A stretch of DNA of 64,000 nucleotides from Pseudobutyrivibrio sp. (lineage in GTDB: Bacteria > Bacillota > Clostridia > Lachnospirales > Lachnospiraceae): positions 48,927 through 112,926 of the forward strand of contig NZ_SVEV01000005.1 in the NCBI RefSeq assembly GCF_015057185.1. The letters are read 5' to 3'. The translations under genes and the position numbers were made by a program. Below the pieces are notes generated by a model. That model made no database searches. It saw nothing but the letters and a program-made list of their open reading frames with translations, and had not been told where the DNA came from. The number at the start of each line of letters is the position of its first letter. Position 1 is the stretch's first letter. Of this stretch, positions 25,682-34,440 are shown piece by piece.

Positions 25682-26482
25682 TTATAAATCAGCTATCTGG
25701 GATAGAATCTCATCCTTTGTATAATATTCATCTACTACTTCTGCTGTTCCGTAGTTGTAATAGGTTAAAAACTTTTCAGAAAAGGCTTCTTCGCTGCCAA
25801 GCTCCTCTCCGTTCCATGTCCATGAATTTACAATAACGTCACCATTCTCATCGAAGCTGTCTTCTGCCCAAGGATCAAGAGTTCCTTGTTCACCATATCC
25901 CAACTGAACCCACTGTCCATCGCGAATAGAGATAAGGTTAACATATTCAGCCCCAAGAACATATCCTGTGGCATTTAATACATTCTCTTCTGGAAGATAT
26001 GTAAACGTGGTGCTGCCTGTACTGCTCACATTAACTGTGCCATCGTTCTTATTATAAGTAAGTAAATAAGCACCTATTACTTCATCATCTGTATTCATCA
26101 AAAGCTCTGGCACATCATCATTGTTCAAATAGATAAGTGCATATGAAAAATCATATTGCGGACTCTCTTTAATGAATTTATTTATGGTGCTCTTGTAAGC
26201 ATCCTTCCAATCATCATAGGAAGTGCCATCTGAATTGCCATAAATTTCAGCATCAGCTAATGCAGCGGCAAATACCTCTGAATAATCCTCTTCTACTGTT
26301 TCTTCTTCCTGAGCTTCCTCTACAGGCTCTGTATCAGCTTCTTCAGTAGCTTCCTTCTCAACAGAAACCTCTGTATCTTCTTCCTTGGTTACTTCCTGAT
26401 CATTTGATTCTGTAGAACCACATGCTACAAAGCTAGAACAAACCATAGTTGCAAGTACAATCGCAAGTAATTTCTTTTTCAT
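25682..26482 (-). CDS. Lipoprotein of unknown function with acidic linker
   Basis: Start chosen at 26482 (MKKKLLAIVLATMVCSSFVAC), because it begins a lipoprotein signal peptide with lipobox SSFVACGS and GGAGAGG lies upstream. The product is 266 residues. After the lipid Cys comes a Glu/Thr-rich linker (about residues 25-70), then a folded domain with YALIYLNNDDVPELLMN and a Trp-rich C-terminal part. The N-D-x-x-PELL pattern recurs in clostridial extracellular lipoproteins of unknown role. It follows the PH-domain gene by 4 bases and precedes the nuclease-like gene by 1 base. No enzymatic motif is seen. Confidence 0.75.
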   Translation of the reverse strand: MKKKLLAIVLATMVCSSFVACGSTESNDQEVTKEEDTEVSVEKEATEEADTEPVEEAQEEETVEEDYSEVFAAALADAEIYGNSDGTSYDDWKDAYKSTINKFIKESPQYDFSYALIYLNNDDVPELLMNTDDEVIGAYLLTYNKNDGTVNVSSTGSTTFTYLPEENVLNATGYVLGAEYVNLISIRDGQWVQLGYGEQGTLDPWAEDSFDENGDVIVNSWTWNGEELGSEEAFSEKFLTYYNYGTAEVVDEYYTKDEILSQIADL

Positions 26483-26486
26483 ATTT

Positions 26487-26873
26487 TTAGAAAACCTCTC
26501 CGTCATGCTCTTCATCAAAATCTGCATCATTGCCCATGTACTCACGACCAACAACTCTCTTTGCCTCGCGCTGCTGCTCTACCTGTACGGAAAGCATTTC
26601 CTTAACATTTGCAGAATTCTTGATATTTCTAATCTCGAATGTTCCAAGACTCTTGTCTGAGGATGACACAATAATAGAACCTACTCCGAATATTCTCTGT
26701 CCAAGACTTCTTCTAAGCTGCAAATCGAGAATGCGATACAAACGTACCTCATCCTGCTCTAGATTAAGAATGCCTCTCTCTACAAAAAGTCTGTCCTCAC
26801 TCATGCTATATTTTGTAAAACTGATTGGTAAACCAAAATATCTTTTTCTATCCTGCCATAAAATATTAGCCAT
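26487..26873 (-). CDS. Bacterial PH-domain protein
   Basis: Start at 26873 (MANILWQDRKRYFGLP) is supported by AAGAGGAGG upstream; an open frame extending further upstream runs through tRNA-like repeats and is not coding. The 128-residue product has the bacterial pleckstrin-homology-like (YdbS/DUF304) pattern: ISFTKYSMSEDRLFVERGIL, EVRLYRILDLQLRRSLGQRI, GVGSIIVSSSDKSLGTFEIRNI. No transmembrane segment is present. Such proteins often act at or near membranes, but the ligand is unknown. First gene of a three-gene run. Confidence 0.75.
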   Translation of the reverse strand: MANILWQDRKRYFGLPISFTKYSMSEDRLFVERGILNLEQDEVRLYRILDLQLRRSLGQRIFGVGSIIVSSSDKSLGTFEIRNIKNSANVKEMLSVQVEQQREAKRVVGREYMGNDADFDEEHDGEVF

Positions 26874-26942
26874 GATAACTCCTCCTCTTATATACAAATC
26901 TAGAATATAGTGTAGCATATTTAACGCCTTCACAAAAGAGTT

Positions 26943-27075
26943 GAGAGGGGGATTCGACTCTCGCCTGCCGGCTCGGTCGACTCGTGAGAGGGGATTCGAA
27001 TTCTCGCCTGCCGGCTCGGTCGTCGCTAAACGGCGTCCACTGGACGCCAGCGACCTCGTCACCGCGGAACCCGCG
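26943..27075 (-). repeat. GC-rich tRNA-3'-end-like repeat cluster with stable hairpins
   Basis: Two 37-base copies (26943-26979 and 26986-27022) share GAGAGGGG-ATTCGA and end CTGCCGGCTCGGTCG. Their first 15 bases are identical to the T-arm end of the adjacent tRNA-Met gene (27154-27168). They are followed by a nested hairpin (27022-27054; arms GTCGCT/AGCGAC and GGCGTCC/GGACGCC) and a CGCGG-AAC-CCGCG hairpin (27063-27075). GC content is far above the surrounding DNA. No complete tRNA can be folded. It looks like a tRNA-derived or tRNA-targeted element remnant. Confidence 0.65.
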
Positions 27076-27108
27076 TTGACTACGAATTCGAATCACACTC
27101 TAGATAGC

Positions 27109-27147
27109 AAAAAATAACTCCTAGGCATTGCCTAGGAGTTATTTTTT
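27109..27147 (-). terminator. Terminator of the tRNA-Val/tRNA-Met operon
   Basis: Stem AAAAAATAACTCCTAGGC with its complement around a short ATT/AAT loop, flanked by A-run and T-run, so it can work in both directions. It begins 2 bases after the tRNA-Met gene. Confidence 0.92.
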
Positions 27148-27149
27148 CG

Positions 27150-27223
27150 TAGCGAGAGGGGGATTCGAACCCTCGACACCGCGGGTATGAACCGCGTGCT
27201 CTAGCCAACTGAGCTATCTCGCC
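27150..27223 (-). tRNA. tRNA-Met (CAT anticodon)
   Basis: Cloverleaf on the minus strand: acceptor GGCGAGA/TCTCGCT with A73, D-arm GCTC-AGTTGGCTA-GAGC, anticodon stem CGCGG/CCGCG with loop TTCATAC (anticodon CAT), T-arm GAGGG-TTCGAAT-CCCCC with one A-C mismatch. CCA is not encoded. Features resemble elongator tRNA-Met rather than initiator (no GGG/CCC anticodon stem, paired 1-72). A tRNA-Ile2 precursor with CAT is a less likely alternative. Confidence 0.92.
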
Positions 27224-27276
27224 ATATTCATGAAATTTTTATTTTTAAACCAAACAGCTATCATTAGACAACTGAA

Positions 27277-27349
27277 TGGGACCTACAGGGCTCGAACCTG
27301 TGACCCCCTGCTTGTAAGGCAGATGCTCTCCCAGCTGAGCTAAGATCCC
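27277..27349 (-). tRNA. tRNA-Val (TAC anticodon)
   Basis: Acceptor GGGATCT/AGGTCCC with A73, D-arm GCTC-AGCTGGGA-GAGC, anticodon stem with loop TTACAAG (anticodon TAC), T-arm ACAGG-TTCGAGC-CCTGT. All stems pair. CCA is not encoded. It is the first gene after the promoter at 27391-27419 and is cotranscribed with tRNA-Met. Confidence 0.95.
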
Positions 27350-27350
27350 A

Positions 27351-27384
27351 GAGCTTTTAGCGTTTTGTTACCGCTTCAAGCGAC
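27351..27384 (-). repeat. Leader sequence of the tRNA operon resembling the prfC/dehydratase leader repeat
   Basis: On the minus strand GCTTGAAGCGGTAACAAAAC, then GCTAAAAGCTC, directly before tRNA-Val. It shares CTTGA, AGCG, TAACAAA and a final AGCTC in the same order as the repeat at 18810-18837. It lies just downstream of the expected transcription start. Confidence 0.4.
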
Positions 27385-27390
27385 TGTTAA

Positions 27391-27419
27391 AATATAACAT
27401 TGAAAATAGGGATTGTCAA
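27391..27419 (-). promoter_or_regulatory. Promoter of the tRNA operon
   Basis: Minus-strand TTGACA (27414-27419), 17-base spacer, TATATT (27391-27396). It is close to consensus and about 40 bases upstream of tRNA-Val. Confidence 0.85.
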
Positions 27420-27503
27420 CCAAATAATTAATATTCGCAATACTTTTTTTTATTTGTCCAATTGGCTGAAATCATATTGGGATAACAGAATATTCTTCTA
27501 TAC

Positions 27504-28190
27504 CTATTTGCGTTTCAATTCCCGTAAATAATCCTTTTGGCTATCAGAAATACGATAGCTCTCTATAGCCTTTTGGATAGTCTTGTTGTGGGTCCATACT
27601 GGCAGCACACCATTTTCTATGTAACCTATTGTGGCATCATATTGTTTTGCCAAGGCTGTCGCAAAATACCATGCTATTGCCATATTAATATAGTACTCTT
27701 CTGAGTGAATACCTGAGACCAATTTTAAATATTTGGCATCGAAATCCTCATCCAAATATTGTGACATTAAAGTAACAACTGCAAAGCGAACAGTATATGT
27801 GGCATCAGAATTAATCCAGTCATAAATATATGGCTCTAGTAATACTCTATTTTTCTTGAAGCACTTTGGTGACATTTGGTCACAGGTAGCCCAGTTATCA
27901 ACGTATGGCAAAAATACCTCCAAGAGATTAATGCATTTGTCGAAATCTTTAATTTCAGAAATGATAAATGCATGTAACTGATTTTCATCAAAATATTCGT
28001 GTGGGAGAGACTCTAGGAAATCAGATATATCCAATCTTTTGGCATATTCCTTTGCTAATTTTCTAAGGACAGGTGTGCGCACTCCAATAGCTTTTTTGGC
28101 GTCAATATTTGGAGTGAGCTTGCTCTGAAAATCCCTATATTTTATATCTTGATTAGCAAATAAATCCTCTCGAATATCATCAATAATCAT
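27504..28190 (-). CDS. AlkD-like DNA alkylation repair protein
   Basis: HEAT-repeat DNA glycosylase-like protein that excises or senses alkylated bases. The start at 28190 (MIIDDIREDLFANQD) is chosen because GGGGGAC lies seven bases upstream; longer starts overlap metH. The 228 residues show the AlkD pattern GVRTPVLRKLAKEYAK, LPHEYFDENQLHAFII, LPYVDNWATCDQM, FAVVTLMSQYLD and YYINMAIAWYFATA. NWATCDQM carries the conserved Trp-Asp of the active cleft. It follows metH by 17 bases and may be cotranscribed, although the functional link is not obvious. Confidence 0.85.
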   Translation of the reverse strand: MIIDDIREDLFANQDIKYRDFQSKLTPNIDAKKAIGVRTPVLRKLAKEYAKRLDISDFLESLPHEYFDENQLHAFIISEIKDFDKCINLLEVFLPYVDNWATCDQMSPKCFKKNRVLLEPYIYDWINSDATYTVRFAVVTLMSQYLDEDFDAKYLKLVSGIHSEEYYINMAIAWYFATALAKQYDATIGYIENGVLPVWTHNKTIQKAIESYRISDSQKDYLRELKRK

Positions 28191-28207
28191 AGACTCGTCC
28201 CCCATTT

Positions 28208-30637
28208 TTATCCAAGGATATTTTGAACTAGCTTTACGCATCCTGCTGCATCCTCTGAATATCCATCCGCCCCAATCTCATCCTTAAAGGACTCGGTAAT
28301 ACAGGCCCCTCCGATGATGATTTTAGACTGGCAGCCTCTTTTTTTTGCCTCGGTAACCACATCAGCCATTTTCATCATAGTCGTGGTCATAAGTGCTGAT
28401 AGGCCAATAATTTCTGCATTAACCTCCATAGCCTTATCTACAATTTCAGATGCAGGAATATCTTTACCTAAGTCAATTACATTATAACCATAATTCTTGA
28501 GCATGAGCGCACATAAATTTTTGCCAATGTCATGAATATCTCCCTCAACGGTAGCAATTACAACTGTAGCCTTTGGCTCCCCTGCTTCTGCTGTCAAAAG
28601 TGGCTCAATTATTTTCATGCCAAGCTCCATGGCATTAGCTCCAGCAATAAGCTGTGGTAAGAAGTATTTCTTTTTGTCGTAAAGCTCTCCTACTACATTA
28701 ATGCCCTTTATCAAATGCTCTTCTATTATTATTTGAGGGTCCATGCCTTCATCCAAGGCCTTTTTCACCTCTGCTTCAATCTGAGCCTTTTTTCCTTTAA
28801 TAACGCATTCAGCAATAGGTCCGATACCATCACAAGCAGATGAAACAGAAAGCCCTCCCCCTGTAGTAGCGACCTCCTTTGTTGCCGTAGGTGCTTTTGC
28901 CTCTACAACAGGAAGTGCTGAGTATTTTTCCAAGGCTCCTGGCTTGTTCATAAGTGTATCAGCGGCTGCTGCACAATACATTAGCATCTCCTGATTTGGA
29001 TTAGCTATTGCCATAGTAAGTCCCTTGCTAACTGCAATAGTTAGGTAAGTGGTATTTACGAATTGGCGATTAGGCATACCAAAGGAAATATTTGATAATC
29101 CGCAGACTGTAGGAAGTCCTAATTCGTATTTACAATATTCGATTGTTTCAAAGCACTGTAATCCAGCAGAGCCTTCAGCGCCTACTGTTTGAACTAAAAC
29201 ATCAACAACAGCATTTTCTTTTTTAATACCAAGCTCTGCTGCCTTGCTAAGCACAGTATTAATATGCTGTTTTTTCTCATCCATATCCTTTGGAAGGCCT
29301 GCTCCTGATAATGGTAAAGTAATAAACATTGCACCGTACTTTTTAGCAAGCTTAAGCATTGGCTCCATTTTTTCTGTTTCGGCAGAAATAGAATTAATCA
29401 ACGCTCTACCTGGATATATACGTAGTGCTGCCTCCATAACATCCACATGGCTAGTATCTATACATAATGGTAAATCCACTGAAGAGGTAACCTCATAGAT
29501 GCTATCTACCATCATCTGTTTTTCATCTATGCCATTCATTCCCATATTTACATCTAGAATGCTAGCACCTTTTTCCTCTTGCTCTCTGGCAAAATCCACC
29601 ACCATAGATAAAGAGCCATTGCGCAATGTCTCCTGGAACTTCTTTTTTCCAGTAGGATTAATGCGCTCGCCGATTACCATGAAATTGCCATCCAAATCGA
29701 TCCATGTATTCATACGCTCAGAGGTGACTACTCTAAGAGGCTTTTCTTTAATCACATGCTGTTTTTTATTTCCTAGGCGACTAACGATAGCTTTAATATG
29801 CTCTGGTGTCGACCCACAGCATCCACCAAATAAAGATGCACCAGCCTCATAAAGCTTTTCACAGGCATCAGCAAATTCAGCTGGACCCATTTTGTATACT
29901 GTTTTACCATTTTCTAATTCAGGCAAACCAGCATTAGGCTTTACAATAATAGGCACATTAGCAACAGGCGCCATCTGCTTTACTAAGTCTAGCATTGCAT
30001 CTGGACCAGTACTACAATTCATTCCCACACAATCTACTCCCATAGACTGTAATACAATCATGGCAGTCTCTGGTGCTGTACCATAAAGAGTCTTTCCATC
30101 TGGATTGTATGTAAGGGAAACAATAATAGGTAAATCGCAGGTTTCTTTTATGGCAAGAACTGCTGCACGGCATTCCTGTAAGCTCATCATTGTCTCAACA
30201 ACAAACAAGTCTACACCCTCTTCCATAATGGCGCTAACCTGTTCCTTGTAGCAATCCACCAAATCCTCAAACATTAAATCTCCAAGAGGATATAATTGTT
30301 TTCCTGTCATGGAAATATCAGCCGCAACAAGTCCCTTCTCACCAGCCACCTGACGAGTGAGTCGTACCAGCTGTCTATTCATCTTAACTAGATTGTCTTC
30401 TAAGCCATATTCTGCAAGTTTTATTCGAGATGCTGTAAATGTAGGAGCAAGAACAATATCAGAACCTGCTTCATAGTATGCCTTTTGGAGCTCCTGGATA
30501 GCCCATGGATTGTCGATAATCCATTTTTCAGGGCACACCCCTGCAGGCATTCCTCGCTTTTGAAGCTCTGTACCTGTTGCGCCGTCAATAAAAACTATTC
30601 TGTCTTCTAGTAACTGTCGAAATTCTTGTCTAGTCAT
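28208..30637 (-). CDS. metH: Cobalamin-dependent methionine synthase, without reactivation domain
   Basis: Transfers methyl from methyltetrahydrofolate via cobalamin to homocysteine. The 809 residues comprise a homocysteine-binding barrel (1-300, zinc ligands in VGMNCSTGP and FGGCCGSTPEH), a pterin-binding barrel (about 310-560, FMVIGERINPTGKKKF, ILDVNMG), a cap helix domain (about 590-690) and a B12-binding domain with EGDIHDIGKNL, the DxHxxG cobalt-ligand motif. The AdoMet-binding reactivation domain of E. coli MetH (about 330 further residues) is absent and not encoded nearby. A LysR gene lies 6 bases upstream on the same strand. cbiB and cbiL elsewhere in the window suggest that at least part of the corrinoid pathway is present. 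Confidence 0.94.
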   Translation of the reverse strand: MTRQEFRQLLEDRIVFIDGATGTELQKRGMPAGVCPEKWIIDNPWAIQELQKAYYEAGSDIVLAPTFTASRIKLAEYGLEDNLVKMNRQLVRLTRQVAGEKGLVAADISMTGKQLYPLGDLMFEDLVDCYKEQVSAIMEEGVDLFVVETMMSLQECRAAVLAIKETCDLPIIVSLTYNPDGKTLYGTAPETAMIVLQSMGVDCVGMNCSTGPDAMLDLVKQMAPVANVPIIVKPNAGLPELENGKTVYKMGPAEFADACEKLYEAGASLFGGCCGSTPEHIKAIVSRLGNKKQHVIKEKPLRVVTSERMNTWIDLDGNFMVIGERINPTGKKKFQETLRNGSLSMVVDFAREQEEKGASILDVNMGMNGIDEKQMMVDSIYEVTSSVDLPLCIDTSHVDVMEAALRIYPGRALINSISAETEKMEPMLKLAKKYGAMFITLPLSGAGLPKDMDEKKQHINTVLSKAAELGIKKENAVVDVLVQTVGAEGSAGLQCFETIEYCKYELGLPTVCGLSNISFGMPNRQFVNTTYLTIAVSKGLTMAIANPNQEMLMYCAAAADTLMNKPGALEKYSALPVVEAKAPTATKEVATTGGGLSVSSACDGIGPIAECVIKGKKAQIEAEVKKALDEGMDPQIIIEEHLIKGINVVGELYDKKKYFLPQLIAGANAMELGMKIIEPLLTAEAGEPKATVVIATVEGDIHDIGKNLCALMLKNYGYNVIDLGKDIPASEIVDKAMEVNAEIIGLSALMTTTMMKMADVVTEAKKRGCQSKIIIGGACITESFKDEIGADGYSEDAAGCVKLVQNILG

Positions 30638-30643
30638 TAAACC

Positions 30644-31546
30644 TTACTCCTCAATTGCATGCCTAACAAAATCAATAAACGCCTGAGCCAACTTGCTAGG
30701 GGTATAGTTTGTATTTGTAACATAACCAAATTCAATCTGGCCCCCGTCGTTATATAGCTCAAATCCCGGCTTGTACTGCCTCTCATAATTATTAAAGGAA
30801 GCACCACTAAGATTAGCCAAATGGTTCTTTTCAAGCATATTGTGCATAATATAATCACTATTGGTAACCACTGAAATATCTCTGCGGATATCAATAGGTT
30901 TACCGTCCTTAGTATGCCAATTTCCAAGTCGAAGATACTCGTCATTTTCTGACTGTATAAACTTTAATCCCTCTAAATTATCTTGATACTCAGAATTCGT
31001 ATATGCGATATCTTCTGGAGAAAGATAAACCATTCCATTTACCGCCTTAAGTTTTACAAATCTGAGGTTGTATTTATTAAGTAAATATTCAACCTGCGGC
31101 TTTGTATCTGGAAAAATATAGATAAAGCTAAGTTCATCCTCAGAATATCTAAGTCTTTCTAGCAAAACTGCAGTACTATCTGCATGAATATAATAGCAAG
31201 CATCCTCGTTCTTATGTTGCTCATAAAAATTAGAAAACACATTTGCTATCCATGAACTGTGAAGCATACCTATTCTAACAACATTACTATGTACATTTTC
31301 AGTTTCACTTTGAAGCTTATCAAACTCTACCACAAGACTACTTGCTCTATGATAGAAAACCTTACCCTTTTCAGTAAGAGTAATCCCCTTGCTAACTCTA
31401 TTAAATAATGGATAATCCAACTCCGCCTCTAGAGCAGCAATCACCTTACTAACACTAGATTGAGTAGTATATAAAACATTAGCAGCATCACTAAAAGAAC
31501 CAACATCTGCCGCTACAATAAAGTATTTTAATTGTTTAATTTCCAT
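30644..31546 (-). CDS. LysR-family transcriptional regulator upstream of metH
   Basis: A 300-residue LysR-type regulator. The winged HTH is N-terminal (MEIKQLKYFIVAADVGSFSDAANVLYTTQSSVSKVIAALE, about 1-40) and the co-inducer domain covers about 90-295. It is 6 bases upstream of metH and in the same direction, so the pair is likely one transcript; regulation of methionine synthesis is a reasonable inference, though known MetR proteins are usually divergent from their target. The effector is unknown. Confidence 0.88.
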   Translation of the reverse strand: MEIKQLKYFIVAADVGSFSDAANVLYTTQSSVSKVIAALEAELDYPLFNRVSKGITLTEKGKVFYHRASSLVVEFDKLQSETENVHSNVVRIGMLHSSWIANVFSNFYEQHKNEDACYYIHADSTAVLLERLRYSEDELSFIYIFPDTKPQVEYLLNKYNLRFVKLKAVNGMVYLSPEDIAYTNSEYQDNLEGLKFIQSENDEYLRLGNWHTKDGKPIDIRRDISVVTNSDYIMHNMLEKNHLANLSGASFNNYERQYKPGFELYNDGGQIEFGYVTNTNYTPSKLAQAFIDFVRHAIEE

Positions 31547-31676
31547 AAAGTATCCCCTCGCACTTTACTCTGCTAAAGATTTTACCATATAAATAAGAGC
31601 AGTCCAACAAGAACTGCTCTCAATTTAACTAATATAAAACTATCAATTATTCCAATACCAAGGCTCCGGATTCATT

Positions 31677-34274
31677 TTACTTATATAACTTCAATTGAAC
31701 CTTGCCAAACATACCTGTAGGCTCAATGATAGTTCTCTCCTTGCCAAAGATTCCTGGCTTTGTGTTAGCGTCGCGTAGGGCTGTTGTAGATACTCTGATT
31801 TCAAGCCTGTTTTCCCCTAAAGCAAGCGCATTAGCTAAAATCTCAACTTCATAAGGAGGAACAATTTTTGTTGCTACTTCTTTGCCATTTACTACAACCG
31901 TCATACACTCAAATACATATTCTGCAGAGAATGTAACCTTAGATGGAAGCTCGTCTAAGATAAAGCTTGTATTGTAAATAGCCTCTCCCGAAAAATCTTT
32001 GTATACATTTGATACAGGCTGAAGTTTGAAATTCTTTTTTACCTTAGCTTCCTTAGAAGCAATCTGGTTAAGTTCTAAATCAAATGTATCGAGCTTGATA
32101 CTGCCTGACTCAATTGACTTTGCTTTTTCTTCTACAGCGTCGTCTGGATTCGTAATTACGATAATTGACTGATATGGCTTGATTTCAACATGAAGCTTTC
32201 CGTTAGAAACAGCAACCTTTGTAGTAACATCAGCCATGGCATCATATAAGCCATAGGAATCAGCCTTTGGCAATGTAATATCTCCAGAAACTGTCTCAGC
32301 ACATGAAACGTTAAATAAGAAGAAAATATCCTTTCCATTCTTCTGATAGTGATACCAACGAAGGTTTCTATCAGCCTTATTAAGCAAAACATCATCTGCA
32401 ATGCCTGCTTTATTAAGTTCAGCTGAGAGTTCTGCAAGCTTAACTACTCTGCCTGCTTTAGCTAAACCAAGTAAAAGCTTGTCATCATCCTTTTCAGCAA
32501 TACCCTTTGGTAACGCATTTACGAATAGTACATTAAGTTCCTTGTTTTCTACTATAAATCTAGCTGCAGTCTTTGAAATATACTCGCACTCTGGAATAAT
32601 AAGAGCCTTCATAGTTCTCTCGTTTACGATTAGATTTTGACCCTCTGTCTTTGTGCCGTAATAATCCTTATCTATAAATACATCAGCTGGGACAAACTCA
32701 AAGTCTAACTGATGCGTCAAAAGCTCGCGGCTAATTTCATAGCCAAGCATTGTCTCGCCTGCCCAGTCAGATTCAGCTTCATATAAAACTGCAACCTGAG
32801 GTACATTTTTTCCACCGGAAAATAAATTGCAAAGTCTATCTGTATACTTCATCAACTGACAGAAATATTTAAACTGTGGGTTATTGCCTCTAGCATAGAA
32901 ATGTGGTGGGCAATCATTGTCTGGATACTCAGCCATAGAAAAAGCGTGAGGGACAAAGTAGTTAACACCCTGTGCTACCTGGTAATCAACAATCCACTTC
33001 ATATCACGAACACCAAGTCTCCAACCATATGCACCGAAGGTCTCGCACATCAAACGTCCCTTCTTTGCTGGATCAATGGCTGCTGCCGAAGACCCAAGCT
33101 TACCTACCTGATAGTGATAGAAATCAGGTGTCAAATCTGAGAAGCCTGTATGGCGTCTAGCAACATCATTTCCTGGCATGATTTGATATCCAATATTGTC
33201 GATACCAGCCATATCCTGTCCCTTGATTGCTCTAAAGAAATGTCCTGCTCCAGCACCAAGTCTCATATGGTTGTTGTAGTCCTCGAGGACATGTCCAATG
33301 TATTCAACACCATGCTCTCTACACCAATCTCCTAACTGGCAGCAGAAATTCTTTGAATATAACTTGGAAACAAAATCCATATATGCAACACGAAGCTGTC
33401 TGTATTCATCCTTTGTATCAACAGCAAATAAAAGTGGAAGCTTTACTAATAAATCTTCGCCAAATTTATCCTTTAGCATTTCCTCAAGCTCCTGACCCCA
33501 AGGAAGAGTAAAATGCTTTCCAATTTTTACATCCTCTCCAAAGCCTGGGCAGTTATAAAAGCCTGGTTCATCAGAAAAGAACCCAGCAATAACATTTCCA
33601 AATAAATCCTTATATTTCTCGTAGTGCTTTTCATATACCTCATCAATGAGAACTCTTACCGAATCCTTCTCGATGTAATTTACATACTCAAGATGATCAC
33701 CAATATTTGTTGTTGTAAATGTCACGAAAATTCGCCAAACACCTGCAGGAACATCTGCTGTCAAATAGCCATCTACAACCTTATCTGTTAAATCAATGAA
33801 CTCTCCTGTGACTTCATCCAAGTTATTAACCTTGTATGCTGTAACTGATTTGACAACTGTCTCATTATAAATCGGCTGTGGAATCTGCTTTCCAAAATCC
33901 ATCCATGTAAACTGTCTTGTTGTAAGAAGATCAACATCTACTTGGGCTGCTGGCATTGGACCAACTACATCAACAAACTGTGTAAATAAAAATCTACGAC
34001 ACTTTTCTGGCTGCTTTTTCATTCCATCGTTTGCCATACCAGTTGGGAAGTGAGCGTCATCTAAAATCCAAATTGTCATGTCACGCTTTTTAGCCTCATC
34101 AATGACAATATCCACATCATGCCACCATTTATCTCCGGCAAATTCTGGATGTGGGCGAGCCTCAAGACAAACTGAATTGATACCAGCCTCTTTAATTTTC
34201 CCCATTTCTGTACGGATGATTTCTTCATCCTCTCCCCTCATCCATAAAAATGGAAAAATATGATTATCCTTCAT
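31677..34274 (-). CDS. GH106-like glycoside hydrolase (putative alpha-L-rhamnosidase type), cytoplasmic
   Basis: An 865-residue protein without signal peptide. The N-terminal barrel (about 1-480) starts IFPFLWMRGEDEEIIRTEM, with GINSVCLEARPHPEF and WILDDAHFPTGMAND, a pattern shared with the GH106/rhamnosidase-related clan. GFFSDEPGFYN (232-242) carries an Asp-Glu-Pro pair that is a candidate catalytic site. A central domain is followed by a C-terminal beta-rich sugar-binding-like part (EAIYNTSFILDELPSKVTFSAEYVFECMTVVVNGKEV). Absence of a signal peptide implies it acts on imported oligosaccharides. An AraC regulator is divergent. Exact family and linkage are uncertain. Confidence 0.65.
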   Translation of the reverse strand: MKDNHIFPFLWMRGEDEEIIRTEMGKIKEAGINSVCLEARPHPEFAGDKWWHDVDIVIDEAKKRDMTIWILDDAHFPTGMANDGMKKQPEKCRRFLFTQFVDVVGPMPAAQVDVDLLTTRQFTWMDFGKQIPQPIYNETVVKSVTAYKVNNLDEVTGEFIDLTDKVVDGYLTADVPAGVWRIFVTFTTTNIGDHLEYVNYIEKDSVRVLIDEVYEKHYEKYKDLFGNVIAGFFSDEPGFYNCPGFGEDVKIGKHFTLPWGQELEEMLKDKFGEDLLVKLPLLFAVDTKDEYRQLRVAYMDFVSKLYSKNFCCQLGDWCREHGVEYIGHVLEDYNNHMRLGAGAGHFFRAIKGQDMAGIDNIGYQIMPGNDVARRHTGFSDLTPDFYHYQVGKLGSSAAAIDPAKKGRLMCETFGAYGWRLGVRDMKWIVDYQVAQGVNYFVPHAFSMAEYPDNDCPPHFYARGNNPQFKYFCQLMKYTDRLCNLFSGGKNVPQVAVLYEAESDWAGETMLGYEISRELLTHQLDFEFVPADVFIDKDYYGTKTEGQNLIVNERTMKALIIPECEYISKTAARFIVENKELNVLFVNALPKGIAEKDDDKLLLGLAKAGRVVKLAELSAELNKAGIADDVLLNKADRNLRWYHYQKNGKDIFFLFNVSCAETVSGDITLPKADSYGLYDAMADVTTKVAVSNGKLHVEIKPYQSIIVITNPDDAVEEKAKSIESGSIKLDTFDLELNQIASKEAKVKKNFKLQPVSNVYKDFSGEAIYNTSFILDELPSKVTFSAEYVFECMTVVVNGKEVATKIVPPYEVEILANALALGENRLEIRVSTTALRDANTKPGIFGKERTIIEPTGMFGKVQLKLYK

Positions 34275-34366
34275 AAATAAATCCTCCTGAAAAATTCCGA
34301 TTTTTCATTAACATACATATATAATACAGTCTGTGACAAACTTTTCCTTGTATCAATCAGACTATC

Positions 34367-34389
34367 ATCATGTAAATTTTTGACATGAT
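34367..34389. promoter_or_regulatory. Candidate operator between AraC gene and glycosidase
   Basis: Perfect 7-base inverted repeat ATCATGT-N9-ACATGAT, overlapping the region just before TATAAT (34394-34399), the likely -10 of the AraC-type gene. The placement suits autoregulation. A second, longer-spaced repeat AGTCTG/CAGACT flanks about 34329-34362. Confidence 0.4.
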
Positions 34390-34440
34390 ATGCTATAATT
34401 TTTTCAATTTAAATTTACAGATTTAGGAGTATTAATAGAC

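Noticed and set aside
26874..27062. N-terminal extension of the PH-domain gene, and another frame across 26866-27096
   Set aside because: Both are low-quality translations of GC-rich tRNA-like repeats (Arg/Gly/Ser/Pro-rich). The PH gene has its own ribosome binding site and ATG at 26873.
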